Position numbers and translations under genes: made by a program. Of a stretch of DNA of 64,000 nucleotides, positions 14,924-24,699 are shown one piece after another. The notes below the pieces were generated by a model that did no database searches, was not told where the DNA came from, and saw only the letters and a program-made list of their open reading frames with translations. Source of the stretch: Paraburkholderia sp. C35 (GTDB lineage Bacteria; Pseudomonadota; Gammaproteobacteria; Burkholderiales; Burkholderiaceae); assembly GCF_003121405.1 (NCBI RefSeq), contig NZ_QBUY01000010.1, forward strand, positions 84,636-148,635, in the 5' to 3' direction. Every line of letters starts with the position of its first letter. The stretch's first letter is position 1.

Positions 14924-16387
14924 TCAGTGCTGATCCGCGTAGCCGTCGTTGAGCGTATGCAGGAACGCGATGATGTCCTTCATATCCTGATCGGTCATGG
15001 CCGGCTTGTCGCCGAAATTGCGATCGAACGGTGCATCCTTCACATCGACATTCGCGCGATACGCAGCCGGAATATCGTTGTATTTCTCGGGCTTGCCATC
15101 TGCGCCCTTCGGATAGAAGCGCGCGGGATCGGTATTGCGCGCGTTATAGAACGCCATCACGTCGTCGAGATTGTCATAGATGCCGTTGTGGAAGAACGCG
15201 TGCCGCGTCGCGGTATTGCGCAAGGTCGGCGTGAGGAACATCCCGCAGTATTGCGTCTGGTCCTTCAGATCGGTACGGAAGGGACCGCAGATGCCCATGT
15301 CGAAGAAGTGCGGGTCCTGATTCTGCGCGAGCTTCATGTTGCGCGGCACGCCGAGCGCTTCGTACTGGGTGTCGGTGAACATCGGCGGCAAACCGTCGCG
15401 GCTCGGCTTCGACAGATGGCAGCCGGCGCAGTTGGCCTTGTCGGGATCGTTGAACAGGCGCAAGCCGTGCAGTTCCGCCTGCGACAGACGCGCCTTGCCC
15501 TCCAGCCACAAGTCGTAGTTGCTGCTGTACGGATGGAACGACGGGGCTTCGACCTGATAGCGCGCGACCGCGAACATCGCCTCCGCCACCGCAAGCCGCT
15601 CGTCCTTGAAGATGTTCGGACCGAACAGTTGCGTGAAGGTCTTGCTATACGGCGTTTTCTGCAGTTTTTGCAGGACTTCGCTCTCGTCCTTGTTCGCCAT
15701 TTCGACCGGGTTGAGCATCGGGCCGGACGCCTGCTGCTGCAGCGTATCGACGCGGCCATCCCAGAAGAGGCCACCCTGCGGCACCATTTCAGCGGCGGCA
15801 GGCGCGGCGCCCGCGGTCTTCTGCGCGCGCTGCGTGCCCGCCGCCTGCGTGGCGAGCGCCGTCAGATTGGCCGGGTTGTCGTCGTTTTCGGCGCTGTCGG
15901 GGCCGATGCTGAAATTCGCCTGACGCGACAGATACATCAGCGAAGGCGGCGGACGATAACCCTGCAGCGTCATATGCGGGCCGCCGAGCTGCACGGCGAG
16001 ATCGTTCGGCGGGCCATACGCATGCGCCGGGCTGTGGCACGTCGCGCACGACTGCTTGCCCGATGCCGACAGCGACGTATCGAAGAAAATCTGCTTGCCC
16101 AGCATCGCGACGGCCGACAGCGGCGCGACAGCCGGGCGCTGCAGCACGACGGGGTGCGCGTTCGCACCCGTCAGATCCTCGACGAATTCACCGACCGCGT
16201 CGGGCATGTATTGCGGATACGCAAACGCGAACCCCGTGACGCCGAGCGCCGCGACGACGACAGCCGCCGCGCACAGCGCGAGCGTGCGCCGTGGCGAGCG
16301 CGAGGGCGAGCCCGTAGGCGAGCTGCTGGGCGCATTGTTCGGCGGAAGTGGCGTGGGATTCAGGGGCGACGTGGAGAGCTCGGTCAT
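14924..16387 (-). CDS. Di-haem cytochrome c peroxidase family protein
   Basis: The 487-residue product has a short Pro/Ser-rich cytoplasmic start, one membrane anchor (about residues 33-55, LALCAAAVVVAALGVTGFAF) and a periplasmic part with two haem-binding motifs, CATCH and CAGCH, spaced as in bacterial di-haem peroxidases and MauG-like enzymes. These reduce hydrogen peroxide or oxidise a substrate through a high- and a low-potential haem. A start at 16387 (MTELSTSP) is preferred over one at 16513, because the longer version would run through the terminator hairpin at 16476-16510. The gene follows a phosphoesterase gene on the same strand but is separated from it by that hairpin, so it probably has its own promoter. 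Confidence 0.85.
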   Translation of the reverse strand: MTELSTSPLNPTPLPPNNAPSSSPTGSPSRSPRRTLALCAAAVVVAALGVTGFAFAYPQYMPDAVGEFVEDLTGANAHPVVLQRPAVAPLSAVAMLGKQIFFDTSLSASGKQSCATCHSPAHAYGPPNDLAVQLGGPHMTLQGYRPPPSLMYLSRQANFSIGPDSAENDDNPANLTALATQAAGTQRAQKTAGAAPAAAEMVPQGGLFWDGRVDTLQQQASGPMLNPVEMANKDESEVLQKLQKTPYSKTFTQLFGPNIFKDERLAVAEAMFAVARYQVEAPSFHPYSSNYDLWLEGKARLSQAELHGLRLFNDPDKANCAGCHLSKPSRDGLPPMFTDTQYEALGVPRNMKLAQNQDPHFFDMGICGPFRTDLKDQTQYCGMFLTPTLRNTATRHAFFHNGIYDNLDDVMAFYNARNTDPARFYPKGADGKPEKYNDIPAAYRANVDVKDAPFDRNFGDKPAMTDQDMKDIIAFLHTLNDGYADQH

Positions 16388-16475
16388 GGTCGTAGGCGAT
16401 GCGAAGACGGGTTCGAAACCGGCGCGCCATGCGGCGCGGCGCGCTGCAAAAAAGAACGTGAGCAGAAGGACAAAT

Positions 16476-16510
16476 GCCGTGTTGCGACGGTTTCCCGTCG
16501 GCAACACGGC
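16476..16510 (-). terminator. Intrinsic terminator after the phosphoesterase gene
   Basis: A 15-bp stem (16476-16490 with 16495-16510, one bulged base, loop TTTC) lies 43 bases past the stop of the phosphoesterase gene, followed on the minus strand by the T-rich ATTTGTCCTTCT. Confidence 0.65.
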
Positions 16511-16553
16511 CATGCTGCTTGTTACTGCTCGATGCTTCCGATGCGCACTGGCA

Positions 16554-18218
16554 TCAGATGGTCGGCACCGAGCTGACCTGCGTGCCTAGCGTCTGGTCGA
16601 GGAACAGGTTCGGGTTCTTGCCGCCGTTCGAGAAGTCGAACAACGACATAATGCTGCCCGAGGTCGCGTCGAACGAGCCGCCGCCAAGGCGCTGGCCGCT
16701 CAACCAGTTGTCCTCGATAAAGCGCACCACGGATGCCTGATTGACGAACGTGTGATCGACATAGTTCGTCTTCGCCCACGGCGAGATCACGAGGAACGGA
16801 ATGCGCGTGCCGGGACCGCAGCGGCCATTCACTGCACCGCCGGTGACGCCTGCCGGCTGCGTGCCCGTGCCGCACACGCCTGCGCCGTTGAGCTGGTCGG
16901 CCTGCGCATCGAACGACGACGTGACGGGCGGCATATAGACGTGGTCGTACCAGCCGTCCGAGTCGTCATACGTGACGATCACGGCCGTGCTGCTCCAGTC
17001 CTTCTGCTGCTGCAGGAAGTTCACGACCTTGGTGACGAACTGCTGTTCGTCGAGCGGGTCGGAGTAGCCTGCGTGCGCGTCCTGCGCAGCCGGTGCCTTC
17101 AGGAAGCTCACCGACGGATAGTTGCCCGCCTTCACCGACGCGAAGAAATCGTCCGTGTCGTACTGGTGGTTCGCCGGTTCAGCCGTCTTGCCGTCCGTTT
17201 CCGTGCTGAAGCCGATAGCGGCCGTCGAGCTCGGGCGCGTGTGCTGCGGATTCGCCGTCGACGTGTAGTACTGGAACCAGTTGTGGTGCGGGATGTAATC
17301 CGCCGTCGCGGCGCCCACAGCCGTGGCGATCGTGCTGCGCTTGCAGCCCGTCGTGCCGTTCGAATTCACCGTCGCGAGGTTGAAGCCGCCCATGAAGCCG
17401 CCCCACGTGATGCCCTTCGCGTTCAGCAGATCGCCGATGTTCTTGCCCGTCATCATGGCCTGATCGGTCGTGCTGGAGCACACGTCGTTGCCCGGGTCGA
17501 CGTCGTTGATCATCGTGATGCCGCCCTGGCCATCGTTGATCAAGAACGAGCTCTTGGCGAGCGTCGAGGCAACTGCCGTGGTCTTCAGGATCTGCACGCC
17601 GTTGGTCTGGCCGGACACGACTTCGAGTGCGCCGGGTGTCGACGGACCGTACGTTGCCGTCCACGCGTTATCGCTCATCGCGAACTTCTGCGCGTAGTTC
17701 CACAGGCCCGTGACGGTGTTGCCGTCGAAGAAGCCCATCACCTGGCCCGTCGTGCCGAATGCGCCTGCGCCGCCGCTCGTGCCCTTACCCGTGAACAACG
17801 GGAACAGGTCGCCCGCGCCGTTGTTCTGCGCCTGCTGCTCCGGCGTGTACGAGTGGTTCTGGTCGGCGGTGGCTGCCTGCGTGCGGTCCAGACGGAACGG
17901 ATTCGCAGCGCCTGCGCCGTTGGCCGTGTTGGTCTTGTTCGGGTTGTTGTTGATCAGCGCGTCGGTGAGGACGTTGGCTGCCGGCGTGCCTGCCGCGGGT
18001 GTGAACGCCGGCTCGCCAGCCGGGTTCGTCGCGTTCGGATAGGTGCCGAAGTAGTGATCGAAGGACACGTTTTCGCCGTAGATCACGACGACGTGCTTGA
18101 TGGGTGTTGCGGTTTGCAGCTTGTCTTGCGCAGTCGTGTTGTCGTGATCGCTGCCACAAGCGAACAACGACAGCGCCAAACCGGCGCATGGAACGGCTAT
18201 CAAAGCTCGGCGAAACAT
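16554..18218 (-). CDS. Phospholipase C / acid phosphatase family secreted phosphoesterase
   Basis: The 554-residue protein starts with a lipoprotein-type signal (LALSLFAC near residue 21) and has the phosphoesterase-family motif GENVSFDHYFGTYPN, the later TYDDSDGWYDHVY and the Asn/His-rich metal sites typical of bacterial phospholipase C and AcpA-like acid phosphatases. Such enzymes hydrolyse phosphodiesters or monoesters outside the cytoplasm, often for phosphate acquisition. It is transcribed away from a small lipoprotein gene, with 255 bases between them that probably hold its promoter. It is more like the shorter AcpA type than Tat-exported PlcN, as no twin-arginine motif is seen. Substrate cannot be read from the sequence. 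Confidence 0.85.
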   Translation of the reverse strand: MFRRALIAVPCAGLALSLFACGSDHDNTTAQDKLQTATPIKHVVVIYGENVSFDHYFGTYPNATNPAGEPAFTPAAGTPAANVLTDALINNNPNKTNTANGAGAANPFRLDRTQAATADQNHSYTPEQQAQNNGAGDLFPLFTGKGTSGGAGAFGTTGQVMGFFDGNTVTGLWNYAQKFAMSDNAWTATYGPSTPGALEVVSGQTNGVQILKTTAVASTLAKSSFLINDGQGGITMINDVDPGNDVCSSTTDQAMMTGKNIGDLLNAKGITWGGFMGGFNLATVNSNGTTGCKRSTIATAVGAATADYIPHHNWFQYYTSTANPQHTRPSSTAAIGFSTETDGKTAEPANHQYDTDDFFASVKAGNYPSVSFLKAPAAQDAHAGYSDPLDEQQFVTKVVNFLQQQKDWSSTAVIVTYDDSDGWYDHVYMPPVTSSFDAQADQLNGAGVCGTGTQPAGVTGGAVNGRCGPGTRIPFLVISPWAKTNYVDHTFVNQASVVRFIEDNWLSGQRLGGGSFDATSGSIMSLFDFSNGGKNPNLFLDQTLGTQVSSVPTI

Positions 18219-18473
18219 AATGACGTAGCTCCCGGGGATGTTTGTTCGTTGTGTTTCGGGGCGGTCTTATCGTGTACGCGCCAGATCGACGCGGTGACGA
18301 TCCGCATGAGGGATGCGGGCCGCATGTCGGCTATGCCGACGCGACCGCATTGAACCATCCGGGTGTGAACCTATGGAGTCGTGTAGCTTTCGATGCTGTT
18401 ACGAGAAGATGGCAGGCTGAAAGGCGATATTGGCCGAATTGTTAACTCGGCACACGGCGCTGCGCGGTTCCCG

Positions 18474-18812
18474 TCATTGAGAGGCGGGTGCGGAAGGCGC
18501 GCTGGCGGGCGTCACGGTGTGCAGCGAATCGACATGTAAGGCGGGCAATTGCGCGCCTAGCACTTGCGCGCGAGTGACGGTGCCGTGAACCGTCACCTGC
18601 TGGTTTTGCAGCGACAACGCCTGCTCGCGCGTGACGCCTTCCAGTTCGAACACGCCGCGCGCATCGTAGACGACGGCATAGATGAACGGCTCGTTGCCGC
18701 GCAGCGCGAGCCGCCCCGACAGGTCGACGGTTTCTCCTGTTTGCATCGGCGTGGCGCAGGCTGCCTGCATGAGCGCGAGGGCGCATGGTGCAACGAGTCG
18801 TCTGAGATTCAC
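18474..18812 (-). CDS. Small putative lipoprotein with OB-fold-like region
   Basis: The 112-residue protein, starting at GTG 18812, has a signal LVAPCALALMQAACAT consistent with a lipoprotein (Cys after AA). The remainder, ETVDLSGRLALRGNEPFIYAV followed by EGVTREQALSLQNQQVTVHGTVT, resembles the small beta-barrel (OB-like) periplasmic proteins that often sit beside secreted enzymes, and it ends in a Pro/Ala/Ser tail. It lies 50 bases downstream of the M30 peptidase gene on the same strand, so they likely form an operon. An in-frame ATG at 18851 would add 13 residues and spoil the signal. Function unknown. Confidence 0.65.
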   Translation of the reverse strand: MNLRRLVAPCALALMQAACATPMQTGETVDLSGRLALRGNEPFIYAVVYDARGVFELEGVTREQALSLQNQQVTVHGTVTRAQVLGAQLPALHVDSLHTVTPASAPSAPASQ

Positions 18813-18862
18813 GGGTTGGCCTCGCAATCGGTTCGGCTCATTGAAGCACACTCGTGCGCTGT

Positions 18863-20599
18863 TCAGTCGATCACGATCGACAGCGTCGCGCCTACGGGCA
18901 CGCGCACGGTTTCGCCATACGTGCCGCTCACGTGCGAGCGCACGACGGGGAACGTACCGAGCACGGCGAGCGTCGAGGGAACAGAGCTGGGCAGATCGCG
19001 CGTCACGCCGTTGTAGAGCGCGGTGGGATCGATCGCTGGCAAGGTGAAGCCGCCTTCGTTGCGCGCCGGCATGATGAAGCTCGATACGTTCGACGACAAA
19101 GGCACCAGCCCGCTCGCCGCCGAGGCGAAATCACGCAGCATCGAAGGCACGGTCGCGCCTGCCTGCGCATTGCCGATCACCTCGTTGAGGATGTCGATGG
19201 AAGCGGTGTGATTCTTGTTGGTCAGCAGCGACTGGTAGAACGACAGGCCAAGCTGCCGGTTCAGATAGCCGCCAAACGAACCGTTCACCGCGTAACTCTC
19301 GCAGTCTGTCGCGTACGGTGTCCACGTCGTCAGTCCGCAGTTATAGCTGCCGTGGCCCTGATACGTCATGTACGTGACGAAGCGCGCATCGCGGATAGCG
19401 TTGTAGCCGGGCACGATGGTGGCGCTGGCCCAGTCTTCCATCATCATCGCCGACATCTCTTCGAGCCAAGGTTCGTACGCGTATTGCGCGCCCATCAGCA
19501 CCGAGCGCCGATAGAAGTTCTGCATGTGCATGCTCTCGTGCGCCATCGTCGTTAGCATCTGGTTCATGCCGTACGTGCCGCCCAGATAGAGCGTTTCGGA
19601 GTCGAGATAGAGAGAGACGGACTGATTGCTATAAGCAAGCTGACCCGCGCCCGTCTTGAAGTTGTTGAGTGCCCAGAAATAGCCGAGCAGGCCGTACGGC
19701 TGGCCGTTGTTGTCGAAGTTCATCACGACGAGATCGATCGGCTGATGCGATCCGTCGATCAGGCTCGACTGGCTGTTAGGACCATACAGCGGGCCACCCA
19801 CACGCACCAGCATGTCGTAGATGCCGCCCGATTGCGCGTACTGCGTGATCAGCGAACTGATGATCTGCGGCGAGATTTTCGACGTGCCGAGTTCCGACGA
19901 TTCGACCCACAGGTTGACGGTCGTGCCGTCGGAAGTGGTGGCGGTTTGCTCGAGCGTCGTGGTGCGCGCGGAGTTGTCGGCGTAGTAGAACGTGCGCGTG
20001 TCGCCAACCTGATAGCTTGGCGTCGATGAGCCGTTGGTCGAATACCGCGCGGTTGCGGCGACCTGATTCTTCGCGAGCGAGGTCCAGCCCTGATAGTTGA
20101 AGTCGCGGATCGCGGCGAGCGTGGGGCTTTCGCTCGTGGTCGTTGCGGCGCCCGTCGAGGCCGATTGCGATTGTGCGCGCAGGATCGACGACGACATGTT
20201 CGCGCTCAGCGAAATCGGCGACATGGTCTGCGTGCTGGTGCTTTCGTTCGTGAACACGAGTGTCACGTTCTGGCCGGACAGACCCTTGATGCTCACCGGC
20301 ACGTCGAGCGCGGCGCCCGTCGGATTGATCGCCTGCCAGACGCCGGTGCCGCTGCCTGCGTAGGTCGAATCGTCGCTGGCCGAGCAGGACTGGCAGGCGG
20401 CGTGCAGCTTGCCGTCGGCGGCGACGTTCGACGGGCTGGTGCTGGCGGGCGTGCCTTTGGCCGTGTTCGAGACGGGCGCGTTGCCGCCGCCTCCGCCGCC
20501 GCATGCGGCGAGTGTTGCGGCAAGCGTCAGGGTGAACGCCGAGGCGAGCGTGACGCTCGCGATACGTGCCGATTTCGAGGTCGTGCGCGGGCTGCCCAT
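18863..20599 (-). CDS. M30 (hyicolysin-like) secreted zinc metallopeptidase
   Basis: The 578-residue product has a lipoprotein signal (LAATLAACGGGGGG) and a HExxH zinc site in TTMAHESMHMQN followed by EEMSAMMMEDW, as in the M30 family. Start ATG at 20599 is chosen for AGGAAC ahead of it; the upstream in-frame ATG at 20707 would prevent a normal signal peptide. The mature N-terminal region has CQSC, possibly a disulphide. Peptidases of this family are secreted and often described as hyicolysin or haemagglutinin-like proteases. A small lipoprotein gene follows in the same direction. The 417 bases upstream, shared with the divergent TPR gene, contain no gene. Confidence 0.85.
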   Translation of the reverse strand: MGSPRTTSKSARIASVTLASAFTLTLAATLAACGGGGGGNAPVSNTAKGTPASTSPSNVAADGKLHAACQSCSASDDSTYAGSGTGVWQAINPTGAALDVPVSIKGLSGQNVTLVFTNESTSTQTMSPISLSANMSSSILRAQSQSASTGAATTTSESPTLAAIRDFNYQGWTSLAKNQVAATARYSTNGSSTPSYQVGDTRTFYYADNSARTTTLEQTATTSDGTTVNLWVESSELGTSKISPQIISSLITQYAQSGGIYDMLVRVGGPLYGPNSQSSLIDGSHQPIDLVVMNFDNNGQPYGLLGYFWALNNFKTGAGQLAYSNQSVSLYLDSETLYLGGTYGMNQMLTTMAHESMHMQNFYRRSVLMGAQYAYEPWLEEMSAMMMEDWASATIVPGYNAIRDARFVTYMTYQGHGSYNCGLTTWTPYATDCESYAVNGSFGGYLNRQLGLSFYQSLLTNKNHTASIDILNEVIGNAQAGATVPSMLRDFASAASGLVPLSSNVSSFIMPARNEGGFTLPAIDPTALYNGVTRDLPSSVPSTLAVLGTFPVVRSHVSGTYGETVRVPVGATLSIVID

Positions 20600-21017
20600 T
20601 GCGGGTTCCTTTCCGGCTTCGCCGGTGTGTGCGGCGCGCTCATGTGATTCGCGCCGACGTGTCAGTCGGTGATGTGCGCAAAGCGGATTCGCGAGGTCGA
20701 CGCACAAGGCGAAACTGACTACGTGAACGCTGAAGCAACAGGCGAGGCGCTTGCCTCTGCCGGAATATCGGCGTGATGCGCGGTGACTTTAGACGCAGGA
20801 ACCGTTTAAAACGGCGTGCAAACGGGGCGGGATCGTATCGGGCAAGGGTTTGACGGCAGGGCTTTAAACAAGGTGTTTTTCACATCTGACATTTGATATT
20901 GCGTCAGGACTTGACGATTCTTTACGACAGCCGGGCGCGTCAGTCCGAGAATGAGCGACGCGGCGCGCCATGCCTTGCGCCGATGCCACACATCGTTCAA
21001 CGCCACGCATCGTTCTC
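20600..21017. other. Intergenic region between divergent peptidase and TPR genes
   Basis: This stretch has no convincing reading frame with a ribosome site. It should contain both promoters; an AT-richer part around 20870-20930 is the best candidate. I see no strong repeat or operator. Confidence 0.4.
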
Positions 21018-22646
21018 ATGTCGCCGACTTTTGCTTCGTTTCTAACCTTCCTGCGCTACGCCGTTCAGGCGCAAGCCGATAACGATGCGCGTGCGCGCGC
21101 GCTGTGGCTCGAAGCGGCCTCGCATCTTCAGCCGATGGACGGTGTGTCGATCGACCGGCTCATGCTCGATCTGCTCGCGCAGCAGGACACGGCACAAGCC
21201 GTCGCGCTGGTGGAAACCGTCGCGCAACTGGAGCCGCATAGTGCGGCGGCCAGCATGCGCGCGGGCTACGCGCTGCAGATGGCGAACCGGCATGGCGATG
21301 CGCTCGCGCCGTATCGTCATGCGCTGTCACTCGATCCAGCGTTTCCGCAGTTGCGCAAGAACCTTGCGATTGCGCTGAACCTCACGGGCGGCGATGTCGA
21401 AGAAGAGCGCCAGTTGCTCGAAGCGGCCGTCGCGGCCGATCCTTCGGACTTCGATCTGTGGATCAACCTGATGAGTGCGCGGCGTGCGTGCTTCGATCTC
21501 GACGGTGCGCTTGCGGCGGCACGCCGCGCTGTCGAACTCGATGCGGACAGTGCAGTGGCGCATGGCAATCTCGCGCAGGCCTTGAAGGAAGCGCAACAGT
21601 GGGACGAGGCGCAGACGCACGCGGCAGCAGCGTGCGCACGCGCGCCTGACAACGCCTCGCTGCAAACTTCGCTGGGCGTGCTGCATCTGTTGCGCGGTAA
21701 CTATGCCGACGGCTGGCTCGCTCACGAAGCGCGCTGGAACGATCCTGCGAGCATGCTGACGAGTGGCCGCCCGCAGTTCGGCAAGCCGCAGTGGCGCGGC
21801 GAATCGCTGGAAGGGAAAACGTTGCTCGTGTGGGGCGAGCAGGGCATGGGCGACGTGCTGCAGTTTTGCCGCTTCATTCCGCTGCTTGCGCAGCGCGTGC
21901 ATCGCGAAGGCGGGCATATCGTGTGGAATTCATTTCCGCAGATGGGCGCGTTGTTGCCGCGCAGCTTCGGCATGCACGTCGATGTGTATTCGGCGGCGCG
22001 CGAGATCGATGCGTTGCCGCCGTTCGATTTCGAATTGCCGCTTGTGAGCGCGCCGCTGATGCTCGGCACGCGCGTCGATTCAATTCCCTCCGGCGTGCCG
22101 TATCTGCATGCGGACGACGCGCGGCGCAACGCATGGCGTGCGCGCCTCGCCGATGAAAAGCGCCTCAAGGTCGGCCTCGCATGGACGGGCAGCCTGAATC
22201 ACGGACGCAACCGCTTCAGGCGCGTCGGCACGCAACGATATGCGCAGGCGTTCCGTGACATAGAAGGCGTCGCGGCCTATTCGCTGCAGCCAGGCGCGAC
22301 CACCGATGTGGAAGCCGCGCGCGCAGCCGGTCTGCCCATCGCCGACTTCACGAACGAGTGGCGCGATTTCGACGATACGGCCGCGTTTGTCAGCGAACTG
22401 GACCTGGTGATCAGCGTGTGCACGTCGGCGGCGCATCTGGCGAGCGCGCTCGGGCAGCGCACGTGGGTGCTGCTCGACGTGAATCCGTATTGGACGTGGA
22501 TGACGGACCGGCGCGACAGCCCGTGGTATCCGACAGCCACCTTGTATCGGCAGCGCGAGTTCGCGCAATGGCAGCCGGTCATGGACGAGGTCGCGCGCGA
22601 TCTGCGTGCTTTGGCTGCGGAGCCGCGCGTGAATGACGCGGGCTGA
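21018..22646 (+). CDS. TPR-repeat protein with glycosyltransferase-like C-terminal half
   Basis: The 542-residue protein has about six tetratricopeptide-like repeats in residues 1-240 and a C-terminal half with GEQGMGDVLQFCRF, KVGLAWTGSLNHGRNR and a late LVISVCTSAAHLASALG, a pattern seen in TPR proteins whose C-terminal half resembles GT9/GT41 (OGT-like) glycosyltransferases. ATG 21018 is preferred to an upstream ATG at 20970. These proteins often work on surface glycans or protein glycosylation, but no acceptor can be named here. It is monocistronic and converges on the PBP gene with a six-base gap. Confidence 0.75.
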   Translation: MSPTFASFLTFLRYAVQAQADNDARARALWLEAASHLQPMDGVSIDRLMLDLLAQQDTAQAVALVETVAQLEPHSAAASMRAGYALQMANRHGDALAPYRHALSLDPAFPQLRKNLAIALNLTGGDVEEERQLLEAAVAADPSDFDLWINLMSARRACFDLDGALAAARRAVELDADSAVAHGNLAQALKEAQQWDEAQTHAAAACARAPDNASLQTSLGVLHLLRGNYADGWLAHEARWNDPASMLTSGRPQFGKPQWRGESLEGKTLLVWGEQGMGDVLQFCRFIPLLAQRVHREGGHIVWNSFPQMGALLPRSFGMHVDVYSAAREIDALPPFDFELPLVSAPLMLGTRVDSIPSGVPYLHADDARRNAWRARLADEKRLKVGLAWTGSLNHGRNRFRRVGTQRYAQAFRDIEGVAAYSLQPGATTDVEAARAAGLPIADFTNEWRDFDDTAAFVSELDLVISVCTSAAHLASALGQRTWVLLDVNPYWTWMTDRRDSPWYPTATLYRQREFAQWQPVMDEVARDLRALAAEPRVNDAG

Positions 22647-22651
22647 ATGCG

Positions 22652-24400
22652 CTAGACGCCCGGTGCGAACGTCACTTCCGAAGCGGGCGTTTTCGTGGGC
22701 GCATCGGGCGGCACGCCGAGCAGTTGCAGCGAGCCGCCCGTCACCGCGCTGAACACCGGGCCTGCCACCGTGCCGCCATAGACCGCACGTCCGGCAGGAT
22801 CGTCGATCATCACGGCAACCACCAGGCGCGGATCGCTCATCGGCGCCATGCCGACGAACAGCGAGCGGTAGCGACCCTTCGCGTAGCCCGCGCCGACCTG
22901 CTTGCGCGCGGTGCCCGTCTTGCCGCCGATGCGATAGCCATCGACATTCGCTGCGCGCCCGGTGCCGCCCTCGCTGGTCGCCATTTCGAGCATCGAGCGG
23001 ATCGAGGCGGCGGTGGCGGGCGTCGTCACACGCGGGTCATCGGCGGCGGCGCGAGCCGGATCGCGCAGCAGCGACGCGCGATGCAGCGTGCCGTCGCCCG
23101 CATAGGCCGTGTACACCTGCGCGATCTGCAGCAGCGACGCCGACAGGCCATAGCCGTAAGCCATGGTCGCCTGTTCGATGGGGCGCCAGCGCGCGAACGG
23201 GCGCACGCGTCCCGCTGCGACGCCAGGAAACGTCAGTTCGGGCGCGCGCCCCAGTCCGTACTCCTGATACTTGTTCCAGATGGTTTCGGCGGGCAGGTTC
23301 AGCGCGAGCTTGGCGAGCGCGATGTTGCTCGACTTCTGCAGCGCTTCGGCAATCGTCATGCGGCCATGGTTCGAGGTGTCGTGGATCACGCTCGGGCCGA
23401 TCTTGTACCAGCCGGGTGCCGTGTCGATCATCGTGCCGGGCCGCACGAGGCCGCGATCGAGCGACAGCGCGACCACCAGCGGCTTGATCGTCGATCCCGG
23501 CTCGAAGGTGTCGACCACGGCACGGTTGCGCAACTGCTTGCCCGTGAGCCGCGAGCGGTCGTTGGGATCGCAGCTCGGATAGTTGGCGAGCGCGAGGATC
23601 TCGCCGTTGCGTGCGTCGAGCACGACCACGCTGCCTGCCTGCGCGCTGTGCTTCGCAACGGCCGCCTTCAACTGTGCGTAGGCCAGCTGCTGGATGCGGC
23701 GGTCGATGGTCAGATTCACCGTCGCGCCGTTCTGCGCGGGCGTGAGAGGCCGCGTGTCCGACACCACGCGCCCAAGGCGGTCGCGGATCACTTCGCGCTC
23801 GCCCGGTTCGCCGGACAGCAGTTCGTTAGCGGCAAGCTCGATACCTTCCTGGCCGTTGTCTTCGATGTCGGTGAAGCCAACCACGTGCGCCGCCGATTCG
23901 CCCTCGGGATAAAAGCGCTTCGAATCCGCAATGCGCGTGATGCCCGCGAGATTGAGCTTGTCGATATGCGTGGCGGTTTCGGCGTCGACCTGACGCTTGA
24001 GCAGCACGAAGCTCTTTTCACCGGATACGCGCCGCGTAAGTTCGGCGAGCGGCAGATCGAGCAGCTTCGCAAGCGGGGGATACGCGGCATCGTCGAGCAG
24101 TTTCGGCGACGCCCAGATCTCGTACGTGGCGAGACTGACGGCCAGCATCGCGCCATTGCGATCGACGATACGCCCGCGCGTCGCATCGAGTTCGATGGTG
24201 CGCTGATAGCGCTTTTGCCCCTGCTCGACGTAGAAGTCCTGATTGACGACCTGCACCCAGAACGCGCGGCCGACCAGCGCAGCGAAGGCCGAGAACACGA
24301 GGATCACGACCAGCTTCGAGCGCCACATCGGCAGACGCGCGACCAGCACGGGGTTCTTCGCGTTGGGCGCGTAGGGATCGTGATTTTGCTTGCGGCTCAT
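22652..24400 (-). CDS. ftsI: Class B penicillin-binding protein, FtsI type (second copy likely)
   Basis: The 582-residue transpeptidase has a cytoplasmic tail, one membrane anchor (LVVILVFSAFAALVGRAFWV), a PBP dimerisation domain, and a transpeptidase domain with the STIK active site, SSN and KTGTA motifs. Such enzymes cross-link septal peptidoglycan. It is not surrounded by division-cluster genes (mraZ, mraW, ftsL, murE), so it is most likely a second FtsI-like protein rather than the main one; some Burkholderiaceae carry such copies. ATG 24400 was chosen over the GTG at 24433. It ends six bases from the convergent TPR gene. Confidence 0.85.
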   Translation of the reverse strand: MSRKQNHDPYAPNAKNPVLVARLPMWRSKLVVILVFSAFAALVGRAFWVQVVNQDFYVEQGQKRYQRTIELDATRGRIVDRNGAMLAVSLATYEIWASPKLLDDAAYPPLAKLLDLPLAELTRRVSGEKSFVLLKRQVDAETATHIDKLNLAGITRIADSKRFYPEGESAAHVVGFTDIEDNGQEGIELAANELLSGEPGEREVIRDRLGRVVSDTRPLTPAQNGATVNLTIDRRIQQLAYAQLKAAVAKHSAQAGSVVVLDARNGEILALANYPSCDPNDRSRLTGKQLRNRAVVDTFEPGSTIKPLVVALSLDRGLVRPGTMIDTAPGWYKIGPSVIHDTSNHGRMTIAEALQKSSNIALAKLALNLPAETIWNKYQEYGLGRAPELTFPGVAAGRVRPFARWRPIEQATMAYGYGLSASLLQIAQVYTAYAGDGTLHRASLLRDPARAAADDPRVTTPATAASIRSMLEMATSEGGTGRAANVDGYRIGGKTGTARKQVGAGYAKGRYRSLFVGMAPMSDPRLVVAVMIDDPAGRAVYGGTVAGPVFSAVTGGSLQLLGVPPDAPTKTPASEVTFAPGV

Positions 24401-24597
24401 GAGGGAAGCCGGCTGTTCTGGCAACCGGTCCACAGTGAATATGGACCAGATTGTAATAAGAACGTAATCTGTACGCGAGCTTCACGCAAGGTATTTGCGC
24501 GTATGTCGGATGTGGCTGCCGCGCAAAATGTGGCCGGGCGCACGTAGCGGGCCGTGCATCGTTTTGAAAAGCCGCGGCGCTCGCCCGTTCAACTGAT

Positions 24598-24652
24598 GCG
24601 TCGTCTCCGACGCGGCGTGTTAACGAGGCGCTCGATTGAGCGCCTTCTTTTT
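24598..24652 (+). ncRNA. Possible small RNA 3' end with intrinsic terminator
   Basis: Two adjacent hairpins, GCGTCG-TCTC-CGACGC (24598-24613) and the perfect 8-bp AGGCGCTC-GATT-GAGCGCCT (24626-24645), are followed by TCTTTTT. The T tract faces the plus strand, but both flanking genes (PBP and MCP) are on the minus strand, so the terminator has no coding gene to serve. A short transcript starting somewhere in 24450-24560 would be a typical small RNA. The 5' end is not determined. Confidence 0.45.
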
Positions 24653-24699
24653 ATGGTGCCGCGTCGTGCAGAAGGGTCAACTTCCTCGTACCTCTTCGA

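Noticed and set aside
14906..18353. Two long plus-strand open frames (about 530-556 codons) opposite the peroxidase and phosphoesterase genes.
   Set aside because: They are Arg/Val-rich antisense products of GC-rich codons, lack ribosome sites, and run against well-recognised proteins on the minus strand.
22724..24547. A 607-codon plus-strand frame.
   Set aside because: It is the antisense of the PBP gene; its product is low-complexity Arg/His-rich and shows no motif.
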